Shown here: in pieces, positions 62,599-64,000 of the stretch | Numbering within the stretch: the first letter of the stretch is position 1 | Layout: the number at the start of each line of letters is the position of its first letter | Assembly (NCBI RefSeq): GCF_027922425.1 | Contig: NZ_BSFQ01000018.1 | Coordinates: forward strand, 1 to 64,000 | Source of the DNA: Pseudonocardia halophobica | GTDB taxonomy: Bacteria; Actinomycetota; Actinomycetes; Mycobacteriales; Pseudonocardiaceae | Reading direction: 5' to 3' | Length of the DNA: 64,000 nucleotides | Notes under the pieces: generated by a model | What the model saw: the letters and a program-made list of their open reading frames with translations, nothing else | Databases searched by the model: none | What the model was told of the DNA's origin: nothing | Program-made: the position numbers and the translations under genes

Positions 62599-63826
62599 CG
62601 CGGCCATCCTCCACGGCCGCCCGCACGGTCCCGTCGCCGACCCTGATCCGCAGCCGGTCGCCCGGTGCGACCTCGGCGGTCGAGCGCAGCACCGGCAGGA
62701 TCTCGTCGCCCGTGACCCGCTGGACGATCGCGTAGCCGCGGGCGAGCGTCGCGCCCGGACCGAGCGCGGTGAGCCGTGCCCGCAGGTGCGCGATCTCGGT
62801 GCAGTCCCGCTCCACCCGCCGCTCCACGGCGGCGCGGGTCGCCGCCCGCAGCCGCTCCAGCTCCTCGTGCCGGCGCGCCATGTCGCGCAACGGGTCGGCG
62901 AGCACGGGCCGGGCCCGCAGCGCGTCGAGCATCCGCTGTTCGCGGTCCACCCAGCCGTGCAGCGCGCGGCGGCCGCGGTCGCGCAGCCCGGTGATCCGCG
63001 CGATCTCCTCGGCGAGGTCCGGCACCAGCCGGCGGCCCGCCTCGGTGGGGGTGGAACACCGCAGGTCGGCGACGTGGTCGACGAGCGGGGTGTCCGGCTC
63101 GTGCCCGATCGCCGACACCACCGGCGTGCGGCAGGCGGCGACGGCGCGACACAGCGTCTCGTCCGAGAAGGGCAGCAGGTCCTCGACGCTGCCCCCGCCG
63201 CGGGCGAGCACGATGACGTCGACCGCCGGGTCCCGGTCCAGGATCTCGAGCGCCTCGACGATCTGCCCGACCGCCAGCCCGCCCTGGGTGGCGGTGTTCT
63301 CGATCCGGAACTCCACCGCCGGCCAGCGGGCCTGGGCGTTGCTGACGACGTCGTGCTCCGCCGCCGACGCCCGGCCGGTGATCAGCCCGATCCGCTGCGG
63401 CAGGAAGGGCAGCCGGCGCTTGCGGGCGGGATCGAACAGGCCCTCCGCGGCCAGCAGCCGGCGCAGCCGCTCGATGCGGGCCAGCAGCTCACCCAGCCCG
63501 ACCGCCCGGATCCGGTCCACGCGCAGGCTCAGCGTGCCGCGGCCCGGGAAGAACGAGGGCTTGCCGTGGACGATCACCCGGTTGCCCTCGGCGACCACCT
63601 CGCGCTGCTCGGCGACGAGCGCCATCGGAGCCGTGAGCTGCAGCGACACGTTCGCCACCGGGTCCCGCAGGGTCAGGAACGCGGTCCCCGTGCCGGCGCG
63701 TGCGGTGACCTGTGCGAGCTGGCCCTCGACCCAGACCGCGCCCAGCCGGTCGATCCACTCGGAGATCTTCCGCGCGACCGTCCGGACCGGCCAGGGCGAC
63801 TCCTCGGTCGACGGGCCGGCGCTCAT
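62591..63826 (-). CDS. xseA: Exodeoxyribonuclease VII large subunit
   Basis: A 411-residue XseA. The N-terminal OB-fold is [20 protein letters not shown]. The catalytic domain holds [40 protein letters not shown] and [20 protein letters not shown]. The C-terminal helices lead to XseB. ATG 63826 overlaps the stop of the upstream gene (ATGA); GGGAGGG abuts the ATG, so initiation probably depends on coupling. Matches Rv1108c. Confidence 0.96.
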   Translation of the reverse strand: MSAGPSTEESPWPVRTVARKISEWIDRLGAVWVEGQLAQVTARAGTGTAFLTLRDPVANVSLQLTAPMALVAEQREVVAEGNRVIVHGKPSFFPGRGTLSLRVDRIRAVGLGELLARIERLRRLLAAEGLFDPARKRRLPFLPQRIGLITGRASAAEHDVVSNAQARWPAVEFRIENTATQGGLAVGQIVEALEILDRDPAVDVIVLARGGGSVEDLLPFSDETLCRAVAACRTPVVSAIGHEPDTPLVDHVADLRCSTPTEAGRRLVPDLAEEIARITGLRDRGRRALHGWVDREQRMLDALRARPVLADPLRDMARRHEELERLRAATRAAVERRVERDCTEIAHLRARLTALGPGATLARGYAIVQRVTGDEILPVLRSTAEVAPGDRLRIRVGDGTVRAAVEDGRDE

Positions 63827-64000
63827 CCCTCCCGGACCGTGGTGATCCGGTTCGACAGCATCGTGACGAAGGGCGGCCGGTTCTCGTGCGAGGTCTCCCA
63901 GATCAGCAGCGCCTGCAGGCCGGCCAGGTCGAGCTTGCGCAGCTTGCCGCGCAGCTGGTGCAGGTTCATGCCGGGGTACTCGGGCAGCACCGCGGGCGGG
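63823..64000 (-). CDS. Rv1109c-like (lipid-droplet-associated-type) protein, C-terminal part
   Basis: Only the last 58 codons are present; the gene runs off the right edge. The end reads [54 protein letters not shown]. This is the conserved C-terminus of the protein encoded before xseA in actinobacteria (Rv1109c), often annotated as lipid-droplet-associated. Its TGA overlaps the xseA ATG. Confidence 0.8.
   Translation of the reverse strand, partial: PPAVLPEYPGMNLHQLRGKLRKLDLAGLQALLIWETSHENRPPFVTMLSNRITTVREG

Overview
This window is GC-rich actinobacterial DNA. A mycothiol-dependent detoxification gene (mca), a DUF222/HNH endonuclease gene with an actinobacterial-type SOS box, many GTG starts, many genes that look leaderless, and small chaplin-like secreted proteins all point to a filamentous, mycothiol-producing actinomycete. 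Pseudonocardiales (Pseudonocardia-like) is my best guess; this is inference and no 16S gene is present.

Layout. Positions 1-16,700 are a loose mix: a DUF222 protein cut by the left edge, a TauE/SafE permease, a PucR/CdaR-like regulator broken by a frameshift, a two-gene esterase/beta-lactamase-fold operon, two GNAT-type transferases (one strikingly NodA-like), an RsbW-like ATPase, a flavin dehydrogenase, a DUF899 protein, an orphan TatA, a Nudix hydrolase, a Bax-inhibitor-like membrane protein, a SigD/ShbA-type ECF sigma factor and a divergent nSTAND1-type NTPase whose P-loop lysine is missing. Positions 16,700-34,470 and 57,850-64,000 follow, from memory, the gene order of Mycobacterium tuberculosis Rv1077-Rv1109c: cbs, metB, greA, mca, an Rv1083-like protein, an Rv1084-like thioredoxin-domain protein, hemolysin III, a Z-prenyl diphosphate synthase, phoH2, then fumC, glpX, a DUF4245 protein, xseB, xseA and an Rv1109c-like protein cut by the right edge. 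Between phoH2 and fumC lies about 23 kb of accessory genes: an AbiEi/DUF559-type protein, GMP reductase (guaB1), an FAD oxidase, DNA ligase LigB, DinB, an acetate-type symporter pair, a TetR-controlled CoA-catabolism divergon, a WYL regulator, a dehalogenase-like hydrolase, a four-gene ABC importer and two paralogous LuxR-type regulators on either side of fumC.

The least ordinary parts are at 29.6-31.4 kb and at gene ends. Three tandem genes encode small secreted proteins with one sequence template; each has the same promoter-like block and a 5'-leader hairpin whose stem shows compensatory base changes between copies. Three copies of one 40-bp palindrome, plus a fourth palindrome of another sequence, sit exactly on stop codons; two copies flank the DUF559-type gene at the point where the conserved gene order breaks. 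The greA leader carries an intrinsic terminator directly after its likely promoter. Many start codons lie 6-7 nt after a TAnnnT-like hexamer, suggesting widespread leaderless transcripts.

No tRNA, rRNA, CRISPR array, insertion sequence or replication origin was found.
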